DNA of 12,552 nt from contig NZ_JYJG01000275.1 of the NCBI RefSeq assembly GCF_000955955.1, forward strand, positions 1-12,552, in the 5' to 3' direction. Every line of letters starts with the position of its first letter. Positions within the stretch are counted from its first letter, which is position 1. The notes under the pieces were generated by a model that did not search any database, was not told the origin of the DNA, and saw only the letters and a list, made by a program, of their open reading frames with translations. Shown here one piece after another: positions 1 through 8,400 of this stretch. Source of the stretch: Lentzea aerocolonigenes (GTDB lineage Bacteria > Actinomycetota > Actinomycetes > Mycobacteriales > Pseudonocardiaceae). The translations under genes and the position numbers were made by a program.

Positions 1-306
1 CCTCTCGGGCTGGTGCTGCGGTCGCCGTTCGCGTCACTCGCGGCGGTGGGGTCGCACCACTACCCGTGGCTGCCGGTGAAGATGTTGTTGCGGGACAAGT
101 ACCCGGTGCTCGACCGGGTGTCCTCTGTGGATGTTCCCATCACGGTCATCCTCGGGACCAAGGACTCGGTCGTGCCCGCGGCGCAGAGCCGTGAGGTCGC
201 CACGGCCGGTCATGCGCGGTTGATCGAGATCTCGGGAGCCGACCACAACGACGAGGCGCTGTGCTCGGGTCCGCAGGTGATCGACGCGGTGCTGTCAGTC
301 CGTTGA
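1..306 (+). CDS. Alpha/beta hydrolase, Bem46-like (5' partial)
   Basis: This is the C-terminal 101 residues of a protein that begins before the window; the frame is open from base 1 and stops with TGA at 304-306. Two blocks are typical of alpha/beta-fold hydrolases. An Asp-bearing strand end, VILGTKDSVVP, matches the catalytic acid position, and GADHND supplies the catalytic His near the C-terminus. The SPFASL...HHYPWLPV...LLRDKYP stretch resembles the Bem46/ABHD13-type hydrolases. The nucleophile elbow lies upstream and cannot be checked. The substrate is unknown; members are usually soluble or membrane-anchored esterase-like proteins. Its last 12 bp overlap the 3' end of the convergent lacI-type gene. 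Family assignment is fairly safe, function is not. Confidence 0.8.
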   Translation, partial: PLGLVLRSPFASLAAVGSHHYPWLPVKMLLRDKYPVLDRVSSVDVPITVILGTKDSVVPAAQSREVATAGHARLIEISGADHNDEALCSGPQVIDAVLSVR

Positions 307-1329
307 CGGCCTGATCTCGCCGGAGCCTCGCTGGACGAGGGCGGCGGGGACGACGGCGTGCACGGGTGGCGAGGTGTCGCCGTCGATGCGGGCGAAGACG
401 AGCTCGGCGGCTTTGCGGCCGATGCCGGGGACGTCCTGGCGCACGACGGTGATGCCGGGTTCGAGCATGTCGGCGAGCGGGAAGTCGTCGAACCCGATGA
501 GCGCCGTGTGGTGGTGCAGGCCGCGGGCGCGCAGGACTCTCATGGCGCCGACGGTGACGAGGTTCTGCGCGGTGAACAGCGCGGTCGGCGGGCGTTCGAG
601 GTCCAGGAGTTCGGTGGCCGCGGTTTCGGCGAGGTCCGCGCCGTGCAGGCCGGTGCGGACGAGTTCGTCGCGCAGGGTGAGTCCGGCCTGGGCGAGGCCT
701 TCGAGGTAGCCGGTGTAGCGCTCCTGGCTGGTCCACAACGTGCGGCGGTCGCCGAGGAACGCGATGTCGCGGTGGCCGAGTGAGGCGAGTTGCAGGACGG
801 CGTCGCGGGAGCTGTCGCGGTTGGTGGTGGTGACGCAGTCGGTGCCGCCGAAGGTGGGCGGCCGGTCGACGAGCACCATCGGGGTGCCGCGTTCGCGTTC
901 CTGCTGCAACGCGTCCTGGTGGCCGCCGGCGGCCATGACGACGACGCCGTCGACACGGCGCGCCGAGAGGGACACGAGCAGTTCGCTCTGCAGTGTGCGG
1001 TCGTCCTCGCTGCTGCCGGCGAGGACGAGGACGCCGTTGTGGCGGGCGCGGTCCTCGACGGCGCGCAGCAGGGCGGAGTCGAACGGGTTGGAGAGGTCCT
1101 CGAACAGCACGCCGATGGTGGCGCTGCGGCGGTCGGAGCGGCGCAGGCTGCTGGCGGTGAGGTTGGGCCGGTAGCCGAGGCTGCGGGCGGCGGCGCGCAC
1201 GCGTTCGACGACTTCGGGCCCGGCGCCGGGCAGGTCGTTGATGACGCGGGAGACGGTCTTGGTGCTGACCTTCGCGAGCGCGGCGACGTCGCGCATCGTG
1301 GGTTCGCGTCTTTCGCCTGCTTGATCCAT
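295..1329 (-). CDS. LacI-family transcriptional repressor
   Basis: A 344-aa LacI/GalR regulator of usual family length. Residues 12-35 (MRDVAALAKVSTKTVSRVIN) form the N-terminal helix-turn-helix, followed by the hinge helix region (NLTASSLRRS). The remainder is a periplasmic-binding-like effector domain starting at IGVLFEDLSNPF and containing the IGFDDFPLADMLEPGITVVRQD block typical of the second lobe. I chose ATG at 1329 because a GGGGTGG stretch precedes it; GTG at 1335 and ATG at 1296 are alternatives. It is divergent from the frcBCA-like importer, and two matching palindromes lie between them, so it probably represses both itself and the importer and is released by the imported sugar or a derivative. 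The regulatory link and the ligand are inferred; the family is certain. Confidence 0.95.
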   Translation of the reverse strand: MDQAGERREPTMRDVAALAKVSTKTVSRVINDLPGAGPEVVERVRAAARSLGYRPNLTASSLRRSDRRSATIGVLFEDLSNPFDSALLRAVEDRARHNGVLVLAGSSEDDRTLQSELLVSLSARRVDGVVVMAAGGHQDALQQERERGTPMVLVDRPPTFGGTDCVTTTNRDSSRDAVLQLASLGHRDIAFLGDRRTLWTSQERYTGYLEGLAQAGLTLRDELVRTGLHGADLAETAATELLDLERPPTALFTAQNLVTVGAMRVLRARGLHHHTALIGFDDFPLADMLEPGITVVRQDVPGIGRKAAELVFARIDGDTSPPVHAVVPAALVQRGSGEIRPSTD

Positions 1330-1391
1330 GTCCACCCACCCCGGGTAACGCTTGTGTAACGGCCAGTTGTGGCGCCTTCTCCGGGAAAGCT

Positions 1392-1409
1392 AGCGTCAAC
1401 GATGACGTA
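1392..1409. promoter_or_regulatory. Operator O1 (imperfect LacI-type palindrome)
   Basis: The half-site GCGTCAAC at 1393-1400 faces GATGACGT at 1401-1408 around a central CG, a near copy of the perfect palindrome at 1460-1477 with one change in each half. A centre of the AACG/CGTT type is usual for LacI/GalR operators. It lies 63 bp upstream of the lacI-type start codon and is the better candidate for autoregulation. Recognition by the adjacent LacI protein is inferred. Confidence 0.7.
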
Positions 1410-1429
1410 ATGGAATCCCCTCTTTACCC

Positions 1430-1462
1430 GTAACCGTGACCGGTGTTTGCCCGGTCGGTTAC
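1430..1462. promoter_or_regulatory. Bulged inverted repeat upstream of frcB
   Basis: Left arm GTAACC-GT-GACCGG (1430-1443) pairs with CCGGTC-GGTTAC (1451-1462): twelve base pairs with a two-base bulge and a 7-nt loop TGTTTGC. Its right arm runs into the operator at 1460-1477. It may be a leader RNA hairpin, if transcription starts upstream, or a DNA site for a second regulator. The structure is seen directly; the role is not known. Confidence 0.45.
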
Positions 1463-1477
1463 GTCAACGTTGACGTA
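1460..1477. promoter_or_regulatory. Operator O2 (perfect 18-bp palindrome)
   Basis: TACGTCAAC at 1460-1468 and GTTGACGTA at 1469-1477 are exact reverse complements with a central CG, typical of LacI-family operators. The site ends one base before the AGGAGGAG ribosome-binding sequence of frcB, so a bound repressor would block initiation or early elongation of the importer transcript. The centre-to-centre distance to O1 is 68 bp, about 6.5 helical turns, which fits separate control of two promoters better than simple same-face looping. Confidence 0.85.
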
Positions 1478-1486
1478 GGAGGAGTC

Positions 1487-2503
1487 ATGTCGCGCAGAGC
1501 GTTCGGGCTGACGGCGGCGGCGGTGCTGGCGCTGGTCGCGGCGGCGTGCGGGAACGGCGGTTCGTCGGGCGGCGGCACTCTGGTCGGGCTGGTGACGAAG
1601 ACGGACACGAACCCGTTCTTCGTGAAGATGAAGGAGGGCGCGCAGCAGGCGGCGTCGTCGTCGGGTGCGACGGTGCAGTCGTTCGCGGGCAAGCAGGACG
1701 GTGACAACCAGACGCAGGTGGACGCGATCGAGAACCTGATCGCCTCTGGTGCGAAGGGCATCCTGATCACGCCGTCGGACTCGAAGGCGATCGTGCCGTC
1801 GGTGGACAAGGCGCGGGCGGCGGGTCTGCTGGTGATCGCGCTGGACACGCAGCTGGAACCCGCTTCGGCCGCCGATGCGACGTTCGCGACGGACAACTTC
1901 AAGGCGGGGTTGCTGATCGGGGCGTGGGCGAAGGCGAAGTTCGCGTCGACGGGCAAGCAGGCGAAGATCGCGTTGCTGGACCTGAACCCGAACCAGGTGT
2001 CGGTGGACGTGCAGCGCGACCAGGGGTTCCTGCAGGGCTTCGGTGTGGACGTGAAGGACAAGAACCGGATCGGCGACGAGTCGGATCCGCGGATCGTGGG
2101 TCACGACGTGACCAACGGTGATCCGTCCGGTGGGCGCACGGCGATGGAGAACCTGCTGCAGAAGGATCCGGGCGTCAACCTGGTCTACACGATCAACGAG
2201 CCCGCGGCCGCCGGTGCGTACGAGGCGTTGAAGGCGGCGGGCAAGGAGAAGGACGTCGTGATCGTGTCGGTCGACGGCGGCTGTCCCGGCGTGAACAACG
2301 TGAAGGCCGGGGTCATCGGGGCGACGTCGCAGCAGTACCCGTTGAAGATGGCGCAGCTCGGTGTGGAGGCGGTGGCGAAGTTCGCCAAGGACGGCTCGAA
2401 GCCGTCGGACACCGACACCGGGGTCACGTTGATCACCGATCAGCCGGCCGCGGGCGTGGAGTCGAAGGACTCGGCGTTCGGCCTGCAGAACTGCTGGGGC
2501 TGA
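1487..2503 (+). CDS. frcB: Sugar ABC transporter substrate-binding lipoprotein, FrcB-like
   Basis: A 338-aa periplasmic-binding-protein family member, the extracellular receptor of a sugar importer. MSRRAFG followed by a hydrophobic stretch and VAAAC places the lipidated Cys at residue 21, so it should be anchored to the outer face of the membrane. The mature part carries [61 protein letters not shown] and [12 protein letters not shown] and ends CWG. From memory these closely match Sinorhizobium FrcB, the fructose/mannose/ribose receptor. ATG 1487 is chosen because AGGAGGAG sits just upstream; the in-frame GTG at 1436 would put the hairpin and operator inside the gene and spoil the signal peptide. 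First gene of an operon with frcC and frcA. The exact sugar is inferred by similarity. Confidence 0.9.
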   Translation: MSRRAFGLTAAAVLALVAAACGNGGSSGGGTLVGLVTKTDTNPFFVKMKEGAQQAASSSGATVQSFAGKQDGDNQTQVDAIENLIASGAKGILITPSDSKAIVPSVDKARAAGLLVIALDTQLEPASAADATFATDNFKAGLLIGAWAKAKFASTGKQAKIALLDLNPNQVSVDVQRDQGFLQGFGVDVKDKNRIGDESDPRIVGHDVTNGDPSGGRTAMENLLQKDPGVNLVYTINEPAAAGAYEALKAAGKEKDVVIVSVDGGCPGVNNVKAGVIGATSQQYPLKMAQLGVEAVAKFAKDGSKPSDTDTGVTLITDQPAAGVESKDSAFGLQNCWG

Positions 2504-2507
2504 GAAG

Positions 2508-3509
2508 ATGACCGCAGTCGTGGAGGAGCGGGATCAGTCCCTGCTGACGCGGGTGCAGCACCTGTTGCACGCGCAGGCCACGATCGGCCCCGCGGTGGTG
2601 CTGCTGGCGTCGGTGATCGTGTTCGCGCTGTTGTCGGAGCGGTTCCTGACTCCGGGCAACATCTCGCTGATCCTGCAGCAGGTCGCCGTGGTCGGCACCT
2701 TGGCCGTGGGGCAGACGATCGTGATCCTGACGGCGGGGATCGACCTGTCGTGCGGGGCGATCATGGTGCTGACGTCGATCGTGATGGCGAAGGTCGCGGC
2801 CGAGACCGGCCTGCCGGGGTTGCCGGCGCTGCTGCTGGGGTTCTTGGTGGGCACGCTGTGCGGGCTGCTCAACGGGTTCCTGGTGACGCGGTTGAAGTTG
2901 CCGCCGTTCATCGTGACGCTGGGGACGTTGAACGTGTTCTTCGCGTTGAACCTCTGGTACTCGCACAGTGCGACGATCCGCGGCACGGATATGCCGTCGT
3001 TGCTGTTGTTCACGGGGCAGACGTTCACCGTCGGCGGCACGAGGATCACCTACGGCTCGATCATGCTGGTGCTGCTGGTGGCGGCGATGGCGTTCGTGCT
3101 GAAGAACACCGCGTGGGGCCGGCACGTCTACTCCACGGGTGACGACCTGGAGGCGTCGCGCCTGTCCGGTATCCGCACGGCGCGGGTGCTGCTGTCGGTG
3201 TACGCGACGGCGGGGCTGATCTACGCGGTGGCGGCGTGGACGTTGATCGGCCGGATCGCGTCGGCGTCGCCGCAGGCCGGGCAGACCGACAACCTGGACT
3301 CGATCACGGCGGTCGTGATCGGCGGGACGTCGTTGTTCGGTGGCCGTGGCGCGGTGGTGGGATCGTTGCTGGGTGCCTTGATCGTCGGGGTGTTCCGCAA
3401 CGGGCTGGCTCTCGCGGGTGTGGACGTGCTGTGGCAGACGATGGCGGTGGGTGTGCTGATCATCGTGGCGGTGTCGCTGGACCAGTGGATCAGGAAGGTG
3501 AAGGCATGA
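2508..3509 (+). CDS. frcC: Sugar ABC transporter permease, FrcC-like
   Basis: A 333-aa integral membrane permease of the BPD_transp_2 (ribose/fructose-type) family that forms the channel through which the FrcB-delivered sugar passes. Many hydrophobic segments run from about residue 27 to the C-terminus. Family landmarks are AGIDLSCGAI (76-85), LPPFIVTLGT (131-140) and GGTSLFGGRGAVVGSLLGAL near the C-terminal end. The short cytoplasmic N-terminus before residue 25 and the total length are normal. It starts 4 bp after frcB stops and its stop overlaps the frcA start (ATGA), so the three are translated from one message. The start context GAGAAG is weak, consistent with translational coupling to frcB. 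Confidence 0.92.
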   Translation: MTAVVEERDQSLLTRVQHLLHAQATIGPAVVLLASVIVFALLSERFLTPGNISLILQQVAVVGTLAVGQTIVILTAGIDLSCGAIMVLTSIVMAKVAAETGLPGLPALLLGFLVGTLCGLLNGFLVTRLKLPPFIVTLGTLNVFFALNLWYSHSATIRGTDMPSLLLFTGQTFTVGGTRITYGSIMLVLLVAAMAFVLKNTAWGRHVYSTGDDLEASRLSGIRTARVLLSVYATAGLIYAVAAWTLIGRIASASPQAGQTDNLDSITAVVIGGTSLFGGRGAVVGSLLGALIVGVFRNGLALAGVDVLWQTMAVGVLIIVAVSLDQWIRKVKA

Positions 3510-4270
3510 CCCCCGTCCTGCAGGCCACCGGTCTGGTGAAGCGCTACGGCAAGGTCACCGCTCTCGCCGGAGCGGACCTGGAGTTGCTGCCGGGTGAGAT
3601 CCTGGCGGTGATCGGGGACAACGGTGCGGGCAAGTCGTCGCTGATCAAGGCCCTGTCCGGGGCGGTGATCCCGGACGAGGGCTCGATCTTCGTCGATGGT
3701 GCCGAGGTGTCGTTCTCGTCGCCGTTGGACGCGCGGCGTGCGGGCATCGAGACGGTGCACCAGTCGTTGGCGGTGTCGCCGTCGCTGGACATCGCGGCGA
3801 ACCTGTTCCTCGGGCGTGAGCGGCGTCGTCCTGGTGTGCTGGGTTCGGTGTTCCGGATGCTGGATCGCGCCGGGATGCGGGACGAGGCGCGTCGTCAGCT
3901 CGACGCGCTGGGGATCATGACGATCCAGAATCCGGGCCAGGCGGTGGAGACGTTGTCCGGTGGTCAGCGTCAGGCCGTGGCGGTGGCGCGGGCGGCGGCG
4001 TTCGGCAGCCGGGTCGTGATCATGGACGAACCGACTGCCGCGCTGGGCGTGCGGGAGTCGCGTGCCGTGCTGGACCTGATCCTGCAGGTGCGGGAGAAGG
4101 GGCTGCCGGTGATCCTGATCAGCCACAACATGCCGCACGTGTTCGAGGTGGCGGATCGCATCCACATCCAGCGCCTCGGTCGCCGCAAGGCCGTGGTGGA
4201 TCCGAAGTCGGTGTCGATGTCGGACGCGGTGGCGATCATGACCGGCGCGATGGAGCCTCCAGGGGTCTAG
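3506..4270 (+). CDS. frcA: Sugar ABC transporter ATP-binding protein, FrcA-like
   Basis: A 254-aa cytoplasmic ATPase that powers the importer. Walker A is GDNGAGKS (37-44), Q-loop Gln is in VHQS (86), the signature is LSGGQRQ (150-156), Walker B is VVIMDEP (170-176) and the switch His is in LISHN (207). It has a single nucleotide-binding domain, as in FrcA, rather than the fused double domain of RbsA/XylG types, so two copies should work per transporter. It begins within the frcC stop (ATGA). The ATPase has no downstream sugar kinase; its TAG stop shares the CTAG tetramer with the stop of the convergent SnoaL-like gene. Confidence 0.92.
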   Translation: MTPVLQATGLVKRYGKVTALAGADLELLPGEILAVIGDNGAGKSSLIKALSGAVIPDEGSIFVDGAEVSFSSPLDARRAGIETVHQSLAVSPSLDIAANLFLGRERRRPGVLGSVFRMLDRAGMRDEARRQLDALGIMTIQNPGQAVETLSGGQRQAVAVARAAAFGSRVVIMDEPTAALGVRESRAVLDLILQVREKGLPVILISHNMPHVFEVADRIHIQRLGRRKAVVDPKSVSMSDAVAIMTGAMEPPGV

Positions 4271-4608
4271 CTGACGCCGAAGGGGTTGTCGATCACGTAC
4301 CGCCACCGGCCGTCCGCGCCTCTGCGTGCGACGTCGGTGGCGGTGCCTGTCACGTCGCCGATGGTCCAGTCGACGATGAGCAGCGCGATGCCGTCGTGTT
4401 CGTAGACGTGCCTCGGGTGGACGCTGATCGGCAGTCCGAGGTCGAGAAACCGCTGGTTGGCGGCTTGTCGTTCGGTGGTGGTGACGGTTCGGCCGGGCTC
4501 CGGCACGAACAGGCCGTGCGGTTCGTAGACGGCGTCGACGGCGTCGGCGTCCTTGGCGTTGAACGCTGCGGCGAACGCGTGGGCCACACTGACGGGGTGG
4601 ATGCTCAT
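4267..4608 (-). CDS. SnoaL/NTF2-like domain protein
   Basis: A 113-aa protein with the small cone-shaped NTF2-like fold expected from its sequence. The N-terminal helices VAHAFAAAFNAKDADAVDAVYEP are followed by the GLFVPEPG turn, alternating strands (IALLIVDWTIG) and the end WRYVIDNPFGVS, which is typical of SnoaL/DUF4440-type proteins. Such proteins are either small isomerases/cyclases or ligand-binding proteins, and no catalytic residue here settles which. ATG 4608 is chosen because the NTF2-like domain begins immediately after it; extending upstream would overlap the HxlR gene. It is divergent from the HxlR regulator, which probably controls it through the inverted repeat at 4636-4653. The substrate is unknown. 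Confidence 0.8.
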   Translation of the reverse strand: MSIHPVSVAHAFAAAFNAKDADAVDAVYEPHGLFVPEPGRTVTTTERQAANQRFLDLGLPISVHPRHVYEHDGIALLIVDWTIGDVTGTATDVARRGADGRWRYVIDNPFGVS

Positions 4609-4635
4609 GTGGCCAGCGTTGCGTTCGCTGAAGTG

Positions 4636-4653
4636 GGTCACCAAACGGTGACC
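4636..4653. promoter_or_regulatory. 7-4-7 inverted repeat, candidate HxlR operator
   Basis: GGTCACC (4636-4642), AAAC, GGTGACC (4647-4653) is a perfect inverted repeat in the 39-bp gap between the divergent SnoaL-like and HxlR genes, running into the first codons of the HxlR gene. HxlR-family dimers bind inverted repeats near their own promoter, so this is the natural candidate. Binding is inferred. Confidence 0.55.
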
Positions 4654-4980
4654 TGGGACCGTCCGGCCGAGGACTGCCCGGTCGAGGTCGCTCTGGCGGC
4701 TGTGTCCGGCCGCTGGGCGACGCTGGTGCTGCGGAACCTGCTGCACGGCCCGCAGTCGTTCTCGTCGTTGCGCGCCTCGCTGCCGTCGTTGAGCGCGAAG
4801 GTGCTGACCGAGCGCCTGGACTCGTTGGTGGCGCAGGGTTTGGTGTCGTGCACCCGCTCCCGCGGTTTCCCGGTACGAACGTCCTACGCGGTGACGGCGC
4901 GCGGTTCGTTGTTGCGGCCGTTGCTGGTGGAGCTGTACCGGACGGGTGAGGCGCTACTGGGCGAGGTCGCGCAGGACTGA
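4648..4980 (+). CDS. HxlR-family winged-helix regulator
   Basis: A 110-aa DNA-binding protein, the usual HxlR length. The conserved Cys-Pro entry (C10, CPVEVALAAVSGRWATLVLRN) is followed by the winged helix: LLHGPQSFSSLRASLPSLSAKVLTERL and the wing ending in SYAVTARG (79-86). The conserved Cys10 is the residue used as a redox or electrophile sensor in some family members such as YodB; whether it does so here is unknown. GTG 4648 gives the standard short N-terminus; in-frame GTG codons at 4633 and 4609 are alternatives, and none has a clear Shine-Dalgarno sequence. Its last 27 bp overlap the 3' end of the convergent 174-aa gene. Confidence 0.88.
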   Translation: MTWDRPAEDCPVEVALAAVSGRWATLVLRNLLHGPQSFSSLRASLPSLSAKVLTERLDSLVAQGLVSCTRSRGFPVRTSYAVTARGSLLRPLLVELYRTGEALLGEVAQD

Positions 4981-5478
4981 CTCCAGGGGCGCGATGATGT
5001 TGCGAGAGCCCATCAGTTCCTCCGACACGAGCACCCTGTCGCGGGTGAGGCGGCGCCAGAACAGTCCTTCGACGGGGATCTGGATCACCTCGAGCTTGAA
5101 GGCGGGCCGGTGGCCCAGCTCCAGTTCGAGCTCGGTGACCACTTCGTGCAGCAGGCTCGAGAACGTCCTCGCGGAGCTGCGTCCGGCTTCCGCCGGCCGC
5201 AGCCCGCTCCACCGCGTGTAGGCCTGCCGCAGCCCTTCCGGAAGGCCGACCGGGTCGCGGCCGAAGCCGGTCTCGGTGCAGTCGCGCCACCAGCGGTCCC
5301 AGTCCTGGACGAGCTCAGGCGGGATCAGCGCTCCGGTCAGGCGTGGGACCGGTGGGGTCAGGCGCGGTATCGAGTCGGCGGTCGGGGTGCTGATGCCGAG
5401 CGCGTCTCTCGTGTACAGGGCGAAGTCGCCGATGTCGTTGGTCGAGATCACCCAGGTGGAATCCCCGGAGAGGTTCAT
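4954..5478 (-). CDS. Conserved-looking hypothetical protein downstream of hrpA
   Basis: A 174-aa protein I do not recognise. It has no signal peptide, membrane segment or familiar motif. It looks soluble: an N-terminal STWVISTNDIGDFALYTRDAL segment, a Pro-rich middle (RLTPPVPRLTG), a Trp-rich DWDRWWRDC stretch, then alternating hydrophobic segments (LEVIQIPVEGLFWRRL) and an amphipathic C-terminal end (NIIAPLESVLRDLAQ). ATG 5478 lies 18 bp after the hrpA stop on the same strand, so it is probably co-transcribed with hrpA. A GGAG sits unusually close to this ATG, so the start is less certain. Coding is supported by frame length and codon bias; its 3' end overlaps the HxlR gene by 27 bp. Confidence 0.75.
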   Translation of the reverse strand: MNLSGDSTWVISTNDIGDFALYTRDALGISTPTADSIPRLTPPVPRLTGALIPPELVQDWDRWWRDCTETGFGRDPVGLPEGLRQAYTRWSGLRPAEAGRSSARTFSSLLHEVVTELELELGHRPAFKLEVIQIPVEGLFWRRLTRDRVLVSEELMGSRNIIAPLESVLRDLAQ

Positions 5479-5496
5479 GCTCCACGGTAGCCGTCG

Positions 5497-8400
5497 TTAC
5501 AAGGGCACGGCGTCCAATGCCTTGTAGATGCGCTTGTCGCTGACCGTGTACCGGGTCGGGATGGTCTGGGCGAAGTACGACAGCCGCAGTTCCTCGATCA
5601 TCCACCGGATCTCGTCGAGTTCGGGCGCGGGTTCGTCGGCCGGCGTCTGGGCACGGAGTTCCCGGTACTCGGCGTGGACCTGGTGCACCTTGTCGGTCCA
5701 GTCGAGGTCGCGGCGCGGGTTCTCGGGCAGCTTCTCGATCCGCCGGGAGATCCCCTTCAGGTACCTCACCAGATCCGGCAGCCGGTCGTAGCCGGTGTGG
5801 GTGACGAATCCCTTGTACACCAGCGAATTCAGGTGTGCGCGGATGTCGGCTGCCGAGTCCGGCGCGCCCTTGAGCCCGGACAGCTTCAGCTCGGCCTCGT
5901 GCGCGGCCTCCAGCACCTTGCGCACTTCCTGCACGACGACCCAGGTGGTGTCGTTCAACGCCGCCTGGACCTTCTTCAGCTGCGCGGCGTAGGACTTCGC
6001 GTCCCAGGCGGGTTCGCCCATGAGCCGGTCGACGGCGGCCATGATGCAGTCGGCCAGCAGTTGCGCGACGCCGCCGTGCGGGTTGCGGGTGAGCGCGAGC
6101 TTGGCGGCGTTGTCGAGGTGGCGCTGCAGGTGCTTGACGGGTGAGTTGATGCCCATCAGCAGAAGCCGGCGTACGCCGCGTCGGTGCGCATACGCCTGAC
6201 GTCCCGGGGTGTCGAGGACCTTGATCGCGACGGCCGAGCTCTGGTCCACCAGCGACGGATACGCCGTCACCGTGATGCCGGACTGGCGTTGCTCGATGGT
6301 GCGCGGCAGCGAGTCGAAGTCCCAGGTGGTGAGCCCGGTCCGTTCGAGGTGCCCGGCGGCCTGGCTGAGTGATTCGCGGACCTCGTCGCGCAGCTTCTCC
6401 TTGAGCGCGGCGATGTCCTTGCCCTCGGCGAGGGTGCGGTTCTGCTCGTCGACGACCTGGAAGGTGAGCTTCAGGTGGTCGGGGACGGCGTCGAACTGCC
6501 AGTCCTCGCGGTGCACGGTGACGCCGGTCAGCGCTTTGAGCTCACGTTCGATGCCGTGCAGGAGACTGGTGTCCTCGGGCTTGATGCGGGCGAGGACGGC
6601 GGTGGCGACGTCGGGGACGGGCACGAAGTTGCGGCGGATCTGCTTGGGCAGCGAGCGGATCAACGCGACGACGAGCTCGTGGCGCAGGCCGGGGATCTGC
6701 CAGGAGAAGGCGTCGTCGTCCAAAGTGGTCAGTGCGTCCAAAGTGGTCAGTGCCGGGAGCGGCAGCTGGACGGTGATGCCGTCGTTCTTGGTGCCGGGTT
6801 CGAAGTGGTAGCTCAGCGGCAGCGTGAGCTCGCCCTGGCGCCACTGGTCGGGGTAGGCGTCGGGACTGACGTCGGCGCGGTCGTTGACCAGCATGTCCTT
6901 GGAGAAGGTGAGCAGGTTCTTGTTCTTCTGCTTCTTCCACCAGGAGTCGAAGTGCCGGGCGGAGACGACCTCCGGGGCGACGCGCTGGTCGTAGAACTCG
7001 TAGAGCGTCTCCTCGTCGACGACGATGTCGCGGCGGCGCGCCCGGTTCTCGAGTTCCTCGACTTCTTCGAGCAGGGCGCGGTTGGTGTGGAAGAACCGGT
7101 GGTGGGTGGTCCACTCCCCCTGCACCAGGGCGTGGCGGATGAACAGCTCACGACTCAGTCCGGGGTCGATGCTGCCGTAGTTGACCTTGCGGCCGGCGAC
7201 GATCGGCACGCCGTAGAGCGTGACCTTCTCCAACGCCACCACCGAGCCGCGCTTGGTCTCCCAATGGGGTTCGGAGTACTGCCGCTTGATCACGTGCTCG
7301 CCGAGGCGTTCAGCCCACTCGGGTTCGATCTTGGCGACGATCCGGCCCCACAGGCGGCTGGTCTCGACGAGCTCGGCCGCCATCACCCACTGCGGTGGTT
7401 TCTTGGCGAGCGCGGAGCCGGGGAAGATCGCGAACTTGGCGTTGCGGGCGCCCAGGAACTCCGTGAGCGGGCGGCGTTTCTCGCCTGGTGCCTGCTTTTT
7501 GAGGATGTCCTTGACGCCGATGTGGCTGAGCAGACCGGACAGCAGGGCGATGTGGATGTTGCGGGGGTCGCCGGGCACCTCGTTGAGTTGCATGCCGATC
7601 TGCTTGGCGACCTGGCGCAGCTGCAGGTAGATGTCCTGCCACTCGCGCACGCGCAGGTAGTTGAGGAACTCGGCCTTGCACCGCTTGCGGAACTGGTTGC
7701 CGGACAGTTCCTTCTGCTGCTCCTTGAGGTACTCCCAGAGGTTGAGGAACGTGACGAAGTCGGATTCGGAGTCCACGAACCTCGCGTGCTGCTGGGTGGC
7801 GGCCTCCTGCTGGTCGGCGGGCCGTTCGCGCGGGTCCTGAATGGACAGCGCCGCGGCGATGATCATGACCTCTTTGAGGCAGCCTGCGGTGTCGGCTTCG
7901 AGCACCATGCGGCCCAGGCGCGGGTCGACCGGCAGCGCGGCGAGCTTGCGGCCGGTCGCGGTGAGCTTCTTCTCGGCGGCGTTGATGGCGCCGAGCTCCT
8001 GCAGCAGGCCGATGCCGTCGTTGATGTTGCGGCTGTCCGGCGGGTCGATGAAGGGGAACTTCGCGACGTCGCCGAGGCCGATGTTGGTCATCTGCAGGAT
8101 GACGCTGGCGAGGTTGGTGCGCAGGATCTCCGCGTCGGTGAACTCCGGCCGTGCCTCGAAGTCGTCCTCGGAGTACAGGCGGATGCAGATGCCTTCGCTG
8201 ACGCGGCCGCAGCGGCCCTTGCGCTGGTTCGCGGACGCCTGGCTGATGGGTTCGATCGGGAGGCGCTGGACCTTGAGGCGGTGGCTGTAGCGGGAGATGC
8301 GGGCGTTGCCGGGGTCGATGACGTACTTGATGCCCGGCACGGTGAGGCTGGTCTCGGCGACGTTGGTCGCGAGCACGATCCTTCTGCCCGCGTGCTTTTG

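Noticed and set aside
1436..1486. Upstream GTG start for the frcB-like gene
   Set aside because: It would place the hairpin, the operator and the ribosome-binding site within the coding sequence and disrupt the lipoprotein signal peptide.
3221..5290. Open frame of about 690 codons on the minus strand across frcC, frcA and the SnoaL/HxlR region
   Set aside because: Arg/Pro/His-rich low-complexity translation, runs through several well-supported genes in other frames, no recognisable domain.
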